Assembly (NCBI RefSeq): GCF_044904665.1
Contig: NZ_JADIKM010000003.1
Span: 806,001 to 870,000, forward strand
DNA from: Dyella_A ginsengisoli
GTDB taxonomy: Bacteria; Pseudomonadota; Gammaproteobacteria; Xanthomonadales; Rhodanobacteraceae
Length of the DNA: 64,000 nucleotides
Direction: 5' to 3'
Numbering within the stretch: the stretch's first letter is position 1; every line of letters starts with the position of its first letter. The notes under the pieces were generated by a model that ran no database searches, was not told the origin of the DNA, and saw nothing but the letters and a program-made list of their open reading frames with translations. This document shows, piece after piece, positions 9,225 to 17,690 of the stretch. A program made the position numbers and the translations under genes.

Positions 9225-10910
9225 CTAGAACTCCTTCCAGACGGATTTGTCCTCGACGCGGTGCGGCCGCGCCGAAGCAAGCTTGCGGTCACCCGCATGC
9301 GCATGCGCCCGATGCGCGCGGCTGGTTCGTTTATCGTGAGTGGGCGTGACGGAGGCTTCCTGGATTTCTTCGGTGTGGAAGTAGGCCACCTGCCTGCGCA
9401 GGTTCATCGCCTGCTCCTCCATGGCGCGGCTTGCCGAAGCGGCCTCCTCCACCAGTGCGGCGTTCTGCTGCGTGACCTCGTCCATCTGGGTCACCGCCAT
9501 GTTCACCTGTTCGATGCCGGCCGACTGCTCGGTGCTCGCCGCGGCGATCTCGGCCACGATGTCGGTCACCTTCTTGATGCTTTCGACGATGGCCGCGAGC
9601 GAGCGCCCGGATTCGTCGACCAGCCCGGAGCCCATCTTCACCCGCTCGACGCTGTCGCCGATCAGAGTCTTGATCTCCTTGGCCGCCAGGGCGCTGCGCT
9701 GGGCAAGGTTGCGCACCTCGGATGCGACCACGGCAAAGCCGCGCCCCTGGTCGCCGGCGCGGGCCGCCTCCACGGCGGCGTTCAGGGCGAGCAGGTTGGT
9801 CTGGAAGGCGATCTCGTCGATCAAGCCCACGATGTCCGCGATCTTCTGGCTGGAGGCCGAAATCGCCCCCATCGCCTCGACCGTCTTGCTGACCACGGCA
9901 CCGCCATGCTCGGCTTGTTCGCGTGCGCCTCGTGCCAGCTGATTGGCGTGCGAGGCGTTCTCGGCGTTCTGCTTCACCGTGGCGGTCATCTCCTCCATCG
10001 AGGCCGCCGTTTCCTCCAGGCTGGAAGCCTGCTCCTGGGTGCGCTGGCTCAAGTCGTCGTTGCCCTGCGCAATTTGCCGGGCAGCGGTGCTGACCGATTC
10101 GGAGCCTGCCCGGACATCCGCCACGACCTCGGCGAGTTTCGCGTCCATGTGTGCCAACGATTGCAGCAGACGGCCGACCTCGTCTCCCGAGATCCGCTCG
10201 ATGCGGTTGTTGAGCTTGCCTCCCGCGATGTTGTCGGCCACGCGCATGGCCTCGGCGAGCGAGCGGGAGATCGACCGTACCAACTGGAAGCCGATGGCTC
10301 CGCTCAAAGCCAGGCCGAATGCGATGGCTGCGATCGTGGTCTTGGCCGACCGCGATGCCCTTTGCTCATCCGCTCCATACGCGGCCTTGGCGATCTTGTC
10401 CTGCAGGGTAAACAGGTCCCCGATGTCGCCGCGCAGGGATGTGTAGCTCTTCTCGCCAGCCCCATCCATGGTCTGCGCAGCCAGATCGTACTGCTTCGCG
10501 TCCAGTGCCTTGGCGGCACTGTTCATCGCGTTCCGGAAATCGCCGTAATCGGCATCCAGCCGATGGCCGATCGCATTTTCTTCCGGAGAAAGTTCTGCCG
10601 CATGGAATTTTGCAAGCAATTGCGCCAGATCACCGTCATCACTCCGCAGGGACTTCTCGAAAGTAGCGGCATGATCCGGGTCGCGTGCACCCAGGGCGCG
10701 ATGAAGGGAAGTCCTTTCGCCGCCGAGCAAATCCAGTCCACGCGCCAACGACATGGCGGGTATTAACTTGTTCGCGTGCATGTCGCGCAGGGCAGCATTG
10801 CTGCTACTCAAATCTGCAATACCCATGACTCCTACCGTTGCGAGCAACGCGGCGAGGGTGCCCAACGTGACTATCAACCTGACCTTGATCGACCACTGCG
10901 GAAAATGCAT
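9225..10910 (-). CDS. Methyl-accepting chemotaxis protein with CheR-tether pentapeptide
   Basis: The 561-residue chemoreceptor has a first transmembrane helix (about 9-30), a four-helix-bundle type periplasmic sensor (about 31-185), a second transmembrane helix (AAIAFGLALSGAIGFQLV), a HAMP domain, and a long signalling hairpin whose tip reads IDEIAFQTNLLALNAAVEAA, the canonical CheA/CheW contact. The C-terminus is basic and ends VWKEF, matching the xWxxF pentapeptide that recruits CheR in many receptors. Start ATG at 10908-10910 follows GGAGA and gives a proper first transmembrane helix; an upstream in-frame start adds 47 residues without similarity. Ligand unknown. Confidence 0.93.
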   Translation of the reverse strand: MHFPQWSIKVRLIVTLGTLAALLATVGVMGIADLSSSNAALRDMHANKLIPAMSLARGLDLLGGERTSLHRALGARDPDHAATFEKSLRSDDGDLAQLLAKFHAAELSPEENAIGHRLDADYGDFRNAMNSAAKALDAKQYDLAAQTMDGAGEKSYTSLRGDIGDLFTLQDKIAKAAYGADEQRASRSAKTTIAAIAFGLALSGAIGFQLVRSISRSLAEAMRVADNIAGGKLNNRIERISGDEVGRLLQSLAHMDAKLAEVVADVRAGSESVSTAARQIAQGNDDLSQRTQEQASSLEETAASMEEMTATVKQNAENASHANQLARGAREQAEHGGAVVSKTVEAMGAISASSQKIADIVGLIDEIAFQTNLLALNAAVEAARAGDQGRGFAVVASEVRNLAQRSALAAKEIKTLIGDSVERVKMGSGLVDESGRSLAAIVESIKKVTDIVAEIAAASTEQSAGIEQVNMAVTQMDEVTQQNAALVEEAASASRAMEEQAMNLRRQVAYFHTEEIQEASVTPTHDKRTSRAHRAHAHAGDRKLASARPHRVEDKSVWKEF

Positions 10911-11193
10911 ACCCGTTCTCCAGATAAGTGAGAACCGAATGACTTCACTGTCATCTGCCGAAGCCAGCCCGTTCGGAATGTTCTGTTTCGAATGTCTTTT
11001 GTCTGGACCGAGCCATGGGCCCGGCTCCACGTCGTTCCCGACGACCGGCAATGCCAGTCTGCCGCCCAGCCGATGGCCGGCTTGGCAGCGAGGTCATTAA
11101 CGACCGCACGCTATAGATCTTAAACGCAAAATATTCTGTTTTGGACTATTGGCAAGCGGACCCTACGGTGCCTCACCAGGCTGAAGTTGCGCA

Positions 11194-11544
11194 ATGATGC
11201 GTTCTATCCACAATCACGAATACCGCCTGCTGCTTGGCTTCATGCAACAGGTCCGCGAAGCATTGGGTGTTACCCAATCCATGCTCGCGCAGCGGCTGCG
11301 AACCACCCAGTCCTATGTTTCCAAATGCGAGCGCGGCGAACGGCGAATCGATGTCATCGAATACGTCCGTTATTGCGACGCGCTTGGCGTGGACGCGGGC
11401 GTGCTCATGGACGTTTTTCTCGACTGTCGCCTCGACGGTGCGGGAGACCGGGCGTCGATACTGGACACGCTATTGCGGAAAAGTCGGCGCAGGCTGCGCG
11501 CGAGGGCATTATCCGACGTCTCCGCACAGGCAACTGAAAGCTGA
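11194..11544 (+). CDS. XRE-family helix-turn-helix regulator
   Basis: The 116-residue protein is a Cro/C1-type DNA-binding domain at residues 12-75: QQVREALGVTQSMLAQRLRT and TQSYVSKCERGERRID form the helix-turn-helix and recognition helix, and YVRYCDALGVDAG the final helix. The remaining 40 residues are basic and have no recognised domain. Two adjacent ATG codons (11194, 11197) are possible starts. It is transcribed divergently from the chemoreceptor gene over 283 bp that includes an AT-rich block (11103-11150). It could control itself or that receptor, but no operator could be identified. Confidence 0.85.
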   Translation: MMRSIHNHEYRLLLGFMQQVREALGVTQSMLAQRLRTTQSYVSKCERGERRIDVIEYVRYCDALGVDAGVLMDVFLDCRLDGAGDRASILDTLLRKSRRRLRARALSDVSAQATES

Positions 11545-11860
11545 CCGCTGCCGCGGCTGTCACGGGTCGATTCGCAAGCCGTTCGTGCATGGATGATTCC
11601 CGGCGAGCCGCAACTACATCGAGCGCATGAACGCTCGGCCTGCTGTTTCCCCTTGCGCGGCGGAACGCCGGATCGCATCGTCCGGTTGCCGTCGGCGAAG
11701 CAGGCCGTGTCGGACACAGGTCACCGGCATGCCCGGTGACCCGCTGCTACCGGAGGTATCGCGGGTTGCGCTGCCCGGACGTTGCCGATCGGACGTGACG
11801 GACGACATCGCGCGTTAAGCTCCGGCAGGCGCGCCATGTCATCCGCGCGCGGGACAACCG
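11545..11860. other. 316-bp intergenic stretch
   Basis: Nothing convincing was seen. Short open frames on both strands lack ribosome sites and family features. The promoter of the MFS gene presumably lies near the right end. Confidence 0.5.
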
Positions 11861-13102
11861 ATGCCAACCACCGCTCCCCTGCTCCCGCATCCTTCCGGCT
11901 CCCGCTGGTTGAACCGCACGGTGGCCGGCGCCGGCATCACCAGCGCGCTGGGCGATTTCTGCTACGAGACCACCACGGTGATCCTGCCGGGCTTTCTCGC
12001 CGTGCTCGGCGTGCCGGCGGCGGCGCTCGGGTTGATCGAGGGCGCGGCCGATGCGGTGGCCAGTTTCACCAAGATGATTGCCGGCCACGTGGCGGACAAG
12101 CTGGGCCATCGCAAGGCGCTGGTGCTGGTGGGCTACGCGCTGACGCCGGTGGGGCAGGCGCTGATCGCGCTTGCTGCCGGCTGGCCGCTGTTGCTGGCCG
12201 GACGGCTGCTGTCGTGGTTCGGCAAGGGCCTGCGTGGCCCCTTGCGCGACGCCATCGTGGTGCAGGCGGTGAGTGAGGAAACGCGCGGGCGCGCGTTCGG
12301 CTTCCATCGCGCCGCCGACACGCTGGGCGCGGTGGCCGGGCCGCTGCTGGGCGTGGTGCTGCTCGGCTGGGCGCAAGGCTTGCCCGCGCACGATGCGGCG
12401 TGGCCGTTCCGGCTGGTGCTGTGGCTGTCGCTGGTCCCCGGTGCGCTGGCAGTGCTGGCCTTCCTGCTGCTGGTGCGCGATCCGCAGCACTCGATCAATC
12501 CAGCTCTGCAGTTGATGCATTCGCTGCGCACGCTGCCACTGCGATTCAAGCGCTACCTGGGTGCGGTCGGTTTGTTCGGCATCGGTGATTTCTCGCACAG
12601 CCTGTTGATCCTGGCCGCCACCACGCTGCTCACGCCGTTGATGGGCGTGGTGCGCGCGGCGCAGGTGGCCGGGCTGCTCTACGTGGGGCGCAACGTGGTG
12701 CAGGTGCTCGGCTCGTATCCGATCGGCGCGCTGGCCGACCGCGTGGGACATCGTCCGCTGCTGCTGGCCGGCTATGCGCTGGGCGTGCTCACCGCCACGC
12801 TGACCGCGCTGGTGTTCTGGCGTGGCAGCGCGGGCGTGCCGGCGCTGGCCGGCATCTTCTTCGTGGCCGGACTTTACGTGGCGACGCAGGAAGCGCTGGA
12901 GTCCACGGTGACCGCGGCGATGGTGCCGACCGAGCGGCTGGCCACCAGCTACGGCGCGCTCGGCACGGTGAACGGCGTGGCGAAGTTCGTCTCCAGCGCC
13001 GCGGTGGGGCTGGCCTGGAGCCTGCACTCGCCGGCGGCCGGCTTCGCCCTCGCCGCGGTGCTGATGCTGGCCGGCACCATCGCCCTAGCCCGCAGCCGCT
13101 GA
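11861..13102 (+). CDS. MFS transporter
   Basis: This 413-residue inner-membrane protein has about twelve hydrophobic segments. The loop between helices 2 and 3 carries a major-facilitator signature form (GHVADKLGHRKALVLVGY, near residue 67), repeated in weaker form in the second half (GALADRVGHRPLLLAGYAL, near residue 290). The segment SWFGKGLRGPLRDAIV (about residue 118) is characteristic of a bacterial MFS subgroup of unassigned substrate. It lies 75 bp upstream of modA on the same strand, but the ModE operator in the gap argues that modABC is transcribed separately. Substrate unknown. Confidence 0.88.
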   Translation: MPTTAPLLPHPSGSRWLNRTVAGAGITSALGDFCYETTTVILPGFLAVLGVPAAALGLIEGAADAVASFTKMIAGHVADKLGHRKALVLVGYALTPVGQALIALAAGWPLLLAGRLLSWFGKGLRGPLRDAIVVQAVSEETRGRAFGFHRAADTLGAVAGPLLGVVLLGWAQGLPAHDAAWPFRLVLWLSLVPGALAVLAFLLLVRDPQHSINPALQLMHSLRTLPLRFKRYLGAVGLFGIGDFSHSLLILAATTLLTPLMGVVRAAQVAGLLYVGRNVVQVLGSYPIGALADRVGHRPLLLAGYALGVLTATLTALVFWRGSAGVPALAGIFFVAGLYVATQEALESTVTAAMVPTERLATSYGALGTVNGVAKFVSSAAVGLAWSLHSPAAGFALAAVLMLAGTIALARSR

Positions 13103-13135
13103 GCGCGTCGGCGCTTGTCCCGTGCGGGATTTCGT

Positions 13136-13159
13136 CGTTATATAGCGACCTACATAACG
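13136..13159 (+). promoter_or_regulatory. ModE operator (Mo box) upstream of modA
   Basis: Half-sites CGTTATATA and TACATAACG, separated by six bases, form a near-perfect inverted repeat (one mismatch). This closely resembles the E. coli modA operator. It sits 18 bp before the modA ATG, a position at which molybdate-loaded ModE would block transcription. Confidence 0.9.
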
Positions 13160-13177
13160 GGACGAGAGGGGCCACGC

Positions 13178-13939
13178 ATGACCACGCCATGGCTGCGCCG
13201 CAGCGCCGGCGCCGCGGTTTTCGCGTTCGCCTGCCTGGTCGGCAGCGCACGCGCCGACGACCTGGTGGTGTCGGCCGCCTCCAGTCTCACCAACGCCTTC
13301 CAGACCGTGGCCAAGGCGTACGAGGCGCAGCACCCGGGCACCCACGTAGTGCTGAACTTCGCCTCGTCCGACACCCTGCTGCGGCAGATCGCCAACGGCG
13401 CACCGGCCGACGTGTTCGCCTCGGCCGACCAGGTGGCGATGGACAAGGCGCAGGCACAAGGTGCCATCGCGCCCGCCAGCCGCGTGGATTTCGCCGCCAA
13501 CCAGCTGGTGCTGATCGTGCCGACGGGCGGCGCGAAGGTGACCACGCTGGACGACCTCACCAACGCCTCGTTCAAGCGCATCGCCTGGGGCGATCCGGCC
13601 TCGGTGCCGGTGGGCCGCTACACGCAGGGCGTGCTGGACAAGGCGGGCCTAACCAAGCGCCTCGCAAGCAAGTCCGTGCTCGCCACCAACGTGCGCCAGT
13701 GCCTGGACTACGTGGTGCGCGGCGAAGTCGATGCCGGCTTCGTCTACGCCACCGATGCGGCCATCGCCCGCGGCAAGGTGACCGTGGCGCTGCGCATTCC
13801 ATCGACCACGCCGATCACCTACCCCATCGCCGTCGTCGCGCGAAGCAGGCACGCGGACGAAGCGCGCGCCTTCATCGCCTTCGTGCGCTCGGCCAGGGGC
13901 CAGGCGCTGCTGGCCGATGCCGGCTTCCTGGCGCCCTGA
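13178..13939 (+). CDS. modA: Molybdate ABC transporter, periplasmic binding protein
   Basis: The 253-residue protein starts with a signal peptide (MTTPWLRR, hydrophobic core, cleavage near SARADD). The mature part has the ModA signatures LVVSAASSLTNAF (oxyanion-binding serines), NFASSDTLLRQIANGAPADVF, FAANQLVLIVP, GDPASVPVGRYTQ and GEVDAGFVYATDA. It captures molybdate or tungstate and delivers it to ModB. The ATG at 13178 is chosen because the signal peptide begins there; upstream in-frame codons overlap the ModE operator. It is followed two bases later by modB (GTG start). Confidence 0.95.
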   Translation: MTTPWLRRSAGAAVFAFACLVGSARADDLVVSAASSLTNAFQTVAKAYEAQHPGTHVVLNFASSDTLLRQIANGAPADVFASADQVAMDKAQAQGAIAPASRVDFAANQLVLIVPTGGAKVTTLDDLTNASFKRIAWGDPASVPVGRYTQGVLDKAGLTKRLASKSVLATNVRQCLDYVVRGEVDAGFVYATDAAIARGKVTVALRIPSTTPITYPIAVVARSRHADEARAFIAFVRSARGQALLADAGFLAP

Positions 13940-13941
13940 GC

Positions 13942-14619
13942 GTGACGCCCGACATCTGGCAACCGCTGCTGCTCTCGCTGAAGGTCGCCACCTGGGCGAC
14001 CGCGCTGAACCTCGTGCTCGGTGTGGCGGTGGCCTACGGCCTGTCGCGCTGGCGCTCGCGCTGGTGCAACACGGTGGATGCGCTGCTCACCCTGCCGCTG
14101 GTGCTGCCGCCCACGGTGCTCGGCTACTACCTGCTGGTGCTGCTGGGTCGGCGCGGCGTGATCGGCGGCTGGCTGGAGCAGCTGGGGATCAACCCGGTGT
14201 TCACCTGGCAGGGCGCGGTGATCGCCGCCACGCTCGCCGCCTTCCCATTGGTGCACAAGGCGGCGCGCGCTGCGTTCGAGAACGTCGAACCGCAACTGGA
14301 AGACGCCGCGCGCGTGCTCGGCCTGGCGCCGCTCGCGGTCTTTTTCCGCGTCTCGCTGCCGCTGGCCGCACGCGGCATCATCGCCGGCGCGCTGCTCGCC
14401 TTCGCCCGTGCGCTGGGCGAGTTCGGCGCCACCCTGATGATTGCCGGCAACCTGCCCGGCCGCACGCAGACGCTGTCGGTGGCGATCTACTCGGCGATCG
14501 AGGCGGGCAATGACGCCGGCGCCAACACGCTGGTGATCGTGGCCTCGGTGACCTGCGTGGCGGTGCTGGTGCTCGCCGGCCGCCTCACCCGCGGCCGCGC
14601 GCCGCGAAGGAGCGCGTAG
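13942..14619 (+). CDS. modB: Molybdate ABC transporter permease
   Basis: This 225-residue inner-membrane permease has about five to six transmembrane segments. The EAA loop contacting ModC is visible as ENVEPQLEDAARVLG (about residues 113-127), followed by FARALGEFGATLMIAGN, a strongly conserved ModB segment. The GTG start at 13942 lies just after the modA stop; the protein begins VTPDIWQPLLLSL, matching the family N-terminus. Its stop is two bases before the modC ATG, so the three genes form a tight operon. Confidence 0.95.
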   Translation: MTPDIWQPLLLSLKVATWATALNLVLGVAVAYGLSRWRSRWCNTVDALLTLPLVLPPTVLGYYLLVLLGRRGVIGGWLEQLGINPVFTWQGAVIAATLAAFPLVHKAARAAFENVEPQLEDAARVLGLAPLAVFFRVSLPLAARGIIAGALLAFARALGEFGATLMIAGNLPGRTQTLSVAIYSAIEAGNDAGANTLVIVASVTCVAVLVLAGRLTRGRAPRRSA

Positions 14620-14621
14620 CG

Positions 14622-15308
14622 ATGCGGCTGGACGTCGACATTCGCCGCGTGATGGCCGATCCGCAGCGCCCGTTCTCGCTGGAGCTGGCGTTCCGCTCGG
14701 ACAGCCCGCGCGTGGTGCTGTTCGGCCCTTCCGGCTCGGGCAAGAGCCTCACCCTGCGCGCCATCGCCGGGCTGATGCGACCGGATGCCGGTCACATCGG
14801 CGTACGCGGCCGCACCCTGTTCGACGATTTCCGCGGCGTGGACGTACCCGCCCGCGAGCGACGCATTGGCTACGTGTTCCAGGACTACGCGCTGTTCCCG
14901 CACCTCACCGTGGCGCAGAACGTGGCGTTCGGGCTGACCTCCGGCCTGCGCCAGCCATCGCGACGAAAGGTGCCGGAAGCGGCGCAGCGCTGGCTCGATG
15001 CGTTCGAGCTGGACGGCCTGGCCAACCGCTATCCCTCGCAGATTTCCGGCGGCCAGCAGCAGCGCGTGGCGCTGGCCCGCGCGCTGGCGCCGCAGCCGGA
15101 ACTGCTGCTGCTGGACGAACCCTTCGCCGCACTCGACCCGCCGCTGCGCGGCCGCCTGCGCGACGAGCTGGTGGCGCTGCAGGCGCGGCTGGACGTGCAG
15201 ATGCTGGTGATCACCCACGATCCGGCGGATGTGGAGGTGCTGGGCCAGCACGTGCTGGAGATCCGCGACGGCCGCCTGCACCGCGACTCGGCGCGCGACA
15301 CCGCCTGA
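14622..15308 (+). CDS. modC: Molybdate ABC transporter ATPase, short form without Mop domain
   Basis: The 228-residue ATPase has Walker A GPSGSGKS (about 35), Q-loop FQDYALFPHLT, signature ISGGQQQRVALARAL, Walker B LLLLDEPFAALD and switch histidine ITHD. It energises ModAB import. Usual ModC proteins are near 350 residues and carry a C-terminal Mop/TOBE domain binding molybdate; this one stops right after the ATPase core (DGRLHRDSARDTA). The TGA at 15306-15308 is only five bases from the modE stop on the other strand, so no downstream remnant of the missing domain fits in the gap. The function should be retained, but regulatory trans-inhibition by molybdate would be lost. Confidence 0.93.
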   Translation: MRLDVDIRRVMADPQRPFSLELAFRSDSPRVVLFGPSGSGKSLTLRAIAGLMRPDAGHIGVRGRTLFDDFRGVDVPARERRIGYVFQDYALFPHLTVAQNVAFGLTSGLRQPSRRKVPEAAQRWLDAFELDGLANRYPSQISGGQQQRVALARALAPQPELLLLDEPFAALDPPLRGRLRDELVALQARLDVQMLVITHDPADVEVLGQHVLEIRDGRLHRDSARDTA

Positions 15309-15313
15309 TGGAC

Positions 15314-16108
15314 TCAGTCGGTGGTGCCGAGGATCACGCTGGACGCCTTGACGATGGCGACCACGCGCTGGCCTTCGGCCAGGGCAAGCGCGTCGACGCT
15401 GGCGTTCGTCACCACCGCCACCATCACGCCGCCGCCGTCGAGATCGAGCGCGACCTCGGCGTTCACCGCGCCGCGCTCGATGCCATTCACCACGCACGAC
15501 AACTGATTGCGCGCGGAGAGCTTCAGGCCCGGCCCGGGCACGCCCAGCAGCACCGAGGATGCCTTGACCAGCGCGATCGCCTCGCGCCCCACCGCCAGGC
15601 CCAGCGCGCGCGTGCTCTCGCCGGTGATGGTGGCCACCAGGCGCTGGCCGCCGGCCAGGGTGAGCTCCACCGTATCGTTGACCGCGCCGGCGTGGATTGC
15701 CGCTACCGTGCCGGCGAACTGGTTGCGTGCGCTGGTGCGGAACATGAATCGCCTCATCAATTGCAGGTCGCGCAGGGAATCCGCGCCGAGCACGCCGAGC
15801 TGCTGCATGAAGCGCTCGTGCTGCACCGCCACCTCCCGAAACACCTCCACCAGTTGCCGGCCACGCGCGGTCAGCTGCGTTCCGCCACCGCGCCGCCCGC
15901 CCGTGGCCCGGGTCACCAGCGGCTCGTCGGAGAGGTTGTTGATCGCGTCGATCGCGTCCCACGCGCCCTTGTAGCTCATGCCCACCGCGCGGGCAGCCGC
16001 GCTGATGCTGCCGGTTTCGGCAATCGCTGCGAGCAGCTCGATCCGGTCGAGTCCGCCCACATGGCGATCGCCCGCGTGCAGCGACAGCATGCCCTTGAGT
16101 TCGAACAT
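15314..16108 (-). CDS. modE: Molybdate-responsive transcriptional regulator ModE
   Basis: The 264-residue protein has a LysR-like winged-helix N-terminus (LLAAIAETGSISAAARAVGM, about 24-43) and two tandem Mop domains, each starting with the SARNQ motif (about residues 127 and 200) and repeating an ALAEGQRVVAIVKASSVILG-like end. Length and architecture match E. coli ModE. Molybdate-bound dimers bind Mo boxes; the site before modA is the obvious target. Start ATG 16106-16108 gives the standard N-terminus. It is convergent with modC, stop codons almost touching. Confidence 0.94.
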   Translation of the reverse strand: MFELKGMLSLHAGDRHVGGLDRIELLAAIAETGSISAAARAVGMSYKGAWDAIDAINNLSDEPLVTRATGGRRGGGTQLTARGRQLVEVFREVAVQHERFMQQLGVLGADSLRDLQLMRRFMFRTSARNQFAGTVAAIHAGAVNDTVELTLAGGQRLVATITGESTRALGLAVGREAIALVKASSVLLGVPGPGLKLSARNQLSCVVNGIERGAVNAEVALDLDGGGVMVAVVTNASVDALALAEGQRVVAIVKASSVILGTTD

Positions 16109-16243
16109 CGATACACCGCTTCCGCGCGCCGGCCGGCGCCAAGGTCGAGTGTAGCGAGTCGTGCGCCAACGCCGCAGCACCAGGCGGCCCGCGCCGCCAT
16201 CCGATCGGCCGCCTGGCCCACTGCCACCTCCGGATCCGCACCG

Positions 16244-17441
16244 ATGAGAATGAAAGCCGCTCCAGCTCGCCCCCGTTGCGCTGGCGTTGATCGCCTCGAC
16301 CGCGGCTCACGCGGCGTGCCATCAGCCATACGGTCCTGCTGGCGACTGGCCCACCCATCATGTGTTCGACGACGGCACGGATCTCGGCCTGGCCTTCAAG
16401 TACCAGTACGACGTCGATCGCTTCCTGGACGACGGCGGCCGCTTCCGGGACGCGCACACCAATCGCCGCAAGGAGCTCGGCGTCTTGCTCAAAAAGAAGG
16501 GCGTCTACAGCGCCACCGCCGTGTTCGACTTTCAGGCCAGGAGCTGGCTCGACGTCTACGCCCGCGTGCAGACCAGGGCATTGTTCGGCACCGATGCCGG
16601 CGCGATTCGCGTCGGCTATGCCAAGACTCCGGTGGGGTTCGAGGGCAACACCGGTACCGGCTCGACCACCTTCCTCGAAACCGCGCTGCCGACCCAGGCG
16701 ATCTACGCCAGCCGTCGCATCGGCGCAGACTGGGCGATGCTGCGCCCGCACTGGCTGGTGGATGCGGGCTACTACTGGGGCGGCGACCTGCAGGGCGATT
16801 CGGACGGCCATATGGCCGCCGCGCGCGCTGCATGGACGCCACGCAGAAGCGCCGGCGACGTGGTTCATCTCGGGCTTTCGGCCTCGCGCGAAACGCCTCA
16901 GGGCAGCACCGACGGGCGCGGCCTCCACAGCGATCCGGCCGCACGCCTGCGCGCCAGGCCGGAGGTGGGGCTGACCACGCTGAGGCTGGTCGACTCGGGC
17001 AAGCTCGCCCCCGTCGACAGCATCGACCGCCGAGGCGCCGAGGCGCTGTGGATCGGTGGTCCGTGGTCGGTGCAGGCCGAGTACCTAGACGCCCGGGTCA
17101 CGCTGAGGAATGGGCGCCCGCGCTACCACGCCGATGGCTACTACGCATTCGCCAGCTGGGTGTTGACCGGGGAATCGCGCAGCTACGCCAACGGCAACGT
17201 CGGCGACGTCAAGCCGACGGGCGCGGCCGGCGCGGTCGAACTGGCCGTGCGCTACAGCGAGCTGAACCTCGACGATGCATCGCTGCCCGGCGGCAGGGAG
17301 CACGACTGGACGGTCGGCGCCAACTGGTACATCAACCGTCATCTCAAGCTGCAGGCGAACTACGTGCGGGCCCGCAGCGACCGGCGCGGCCTGGTCGTCG
17401 ATCCGGACGTGGTGGAGGCGCGCGTCCAGATCAGCCTCTGA
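16244..17441 (+). pseudogene. OprO/OprP-type porin with frameshifted signal peptide
   Basis: From 16287 to 17441 one frame encodes about 384 residues of an outer-membrane barrel of the phosphate-selective porin O/P family: ARVQTRALFGTDAGAIRVG, YAKTPVGFEGNTGTGS, alternating strands through the sequence, and final strands LQANYVRARSD and VEARVQISL ending in an aromatic-free leucine. That frame has no ATG: going upstream it meets TGA at 16251. The natural start ATG (16244 or 16250) is in the next frame. Removing one C from the CCCCC at 16270-16274 would join them and give a textbook signal peptide (MKAAPARP, then VALALIASTAAHA). Either the gene is inactivated or the base is an error. Solute specificity is unknown; proximity to mod genes is only suggestive. 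Confidence 0.75.
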
Positions 17442-17661
17442 TCGCAACCGATCCGGGCGGGCCGTCGTCGTGGACGACCACCCTTCCAGCGCCGCCGGGC
17501 GTTGGCCGCGAAAGGCGACCGGCACGGTCATGCAGTTGTCTTCTGCGTCCTGCACGATCGGCGGATATCCGGCTGGCCCGCAGGCCGATGCGGCCGCCTC
17601 GGCGAGCTTGAAAGATATATTTCAAATAATTGAAATATAAGAGAAATATTTGAATTTTCAC

Positions 17662-17688
17662 TCAAGTTCACGGCGCAATAGCCGTTAG
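17662..17688 (+). promoter_or_regulatory. Possible sigma-28 (FliA) promoter
   Basis: TCAAGTTC, eleven bases, then GCCGTTAG compares with the consensus TAAAGTTT-N11-GCCGATAA at six of eight positions in each box with the exact spacing. It lies directly before a chemoreceptor gene, as expected for the flagellar/chemotaxis regulon. Its downstream box ends two bases before the first ATG. Confidence 0.55.
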
Positions 17689-17690
17689 GC

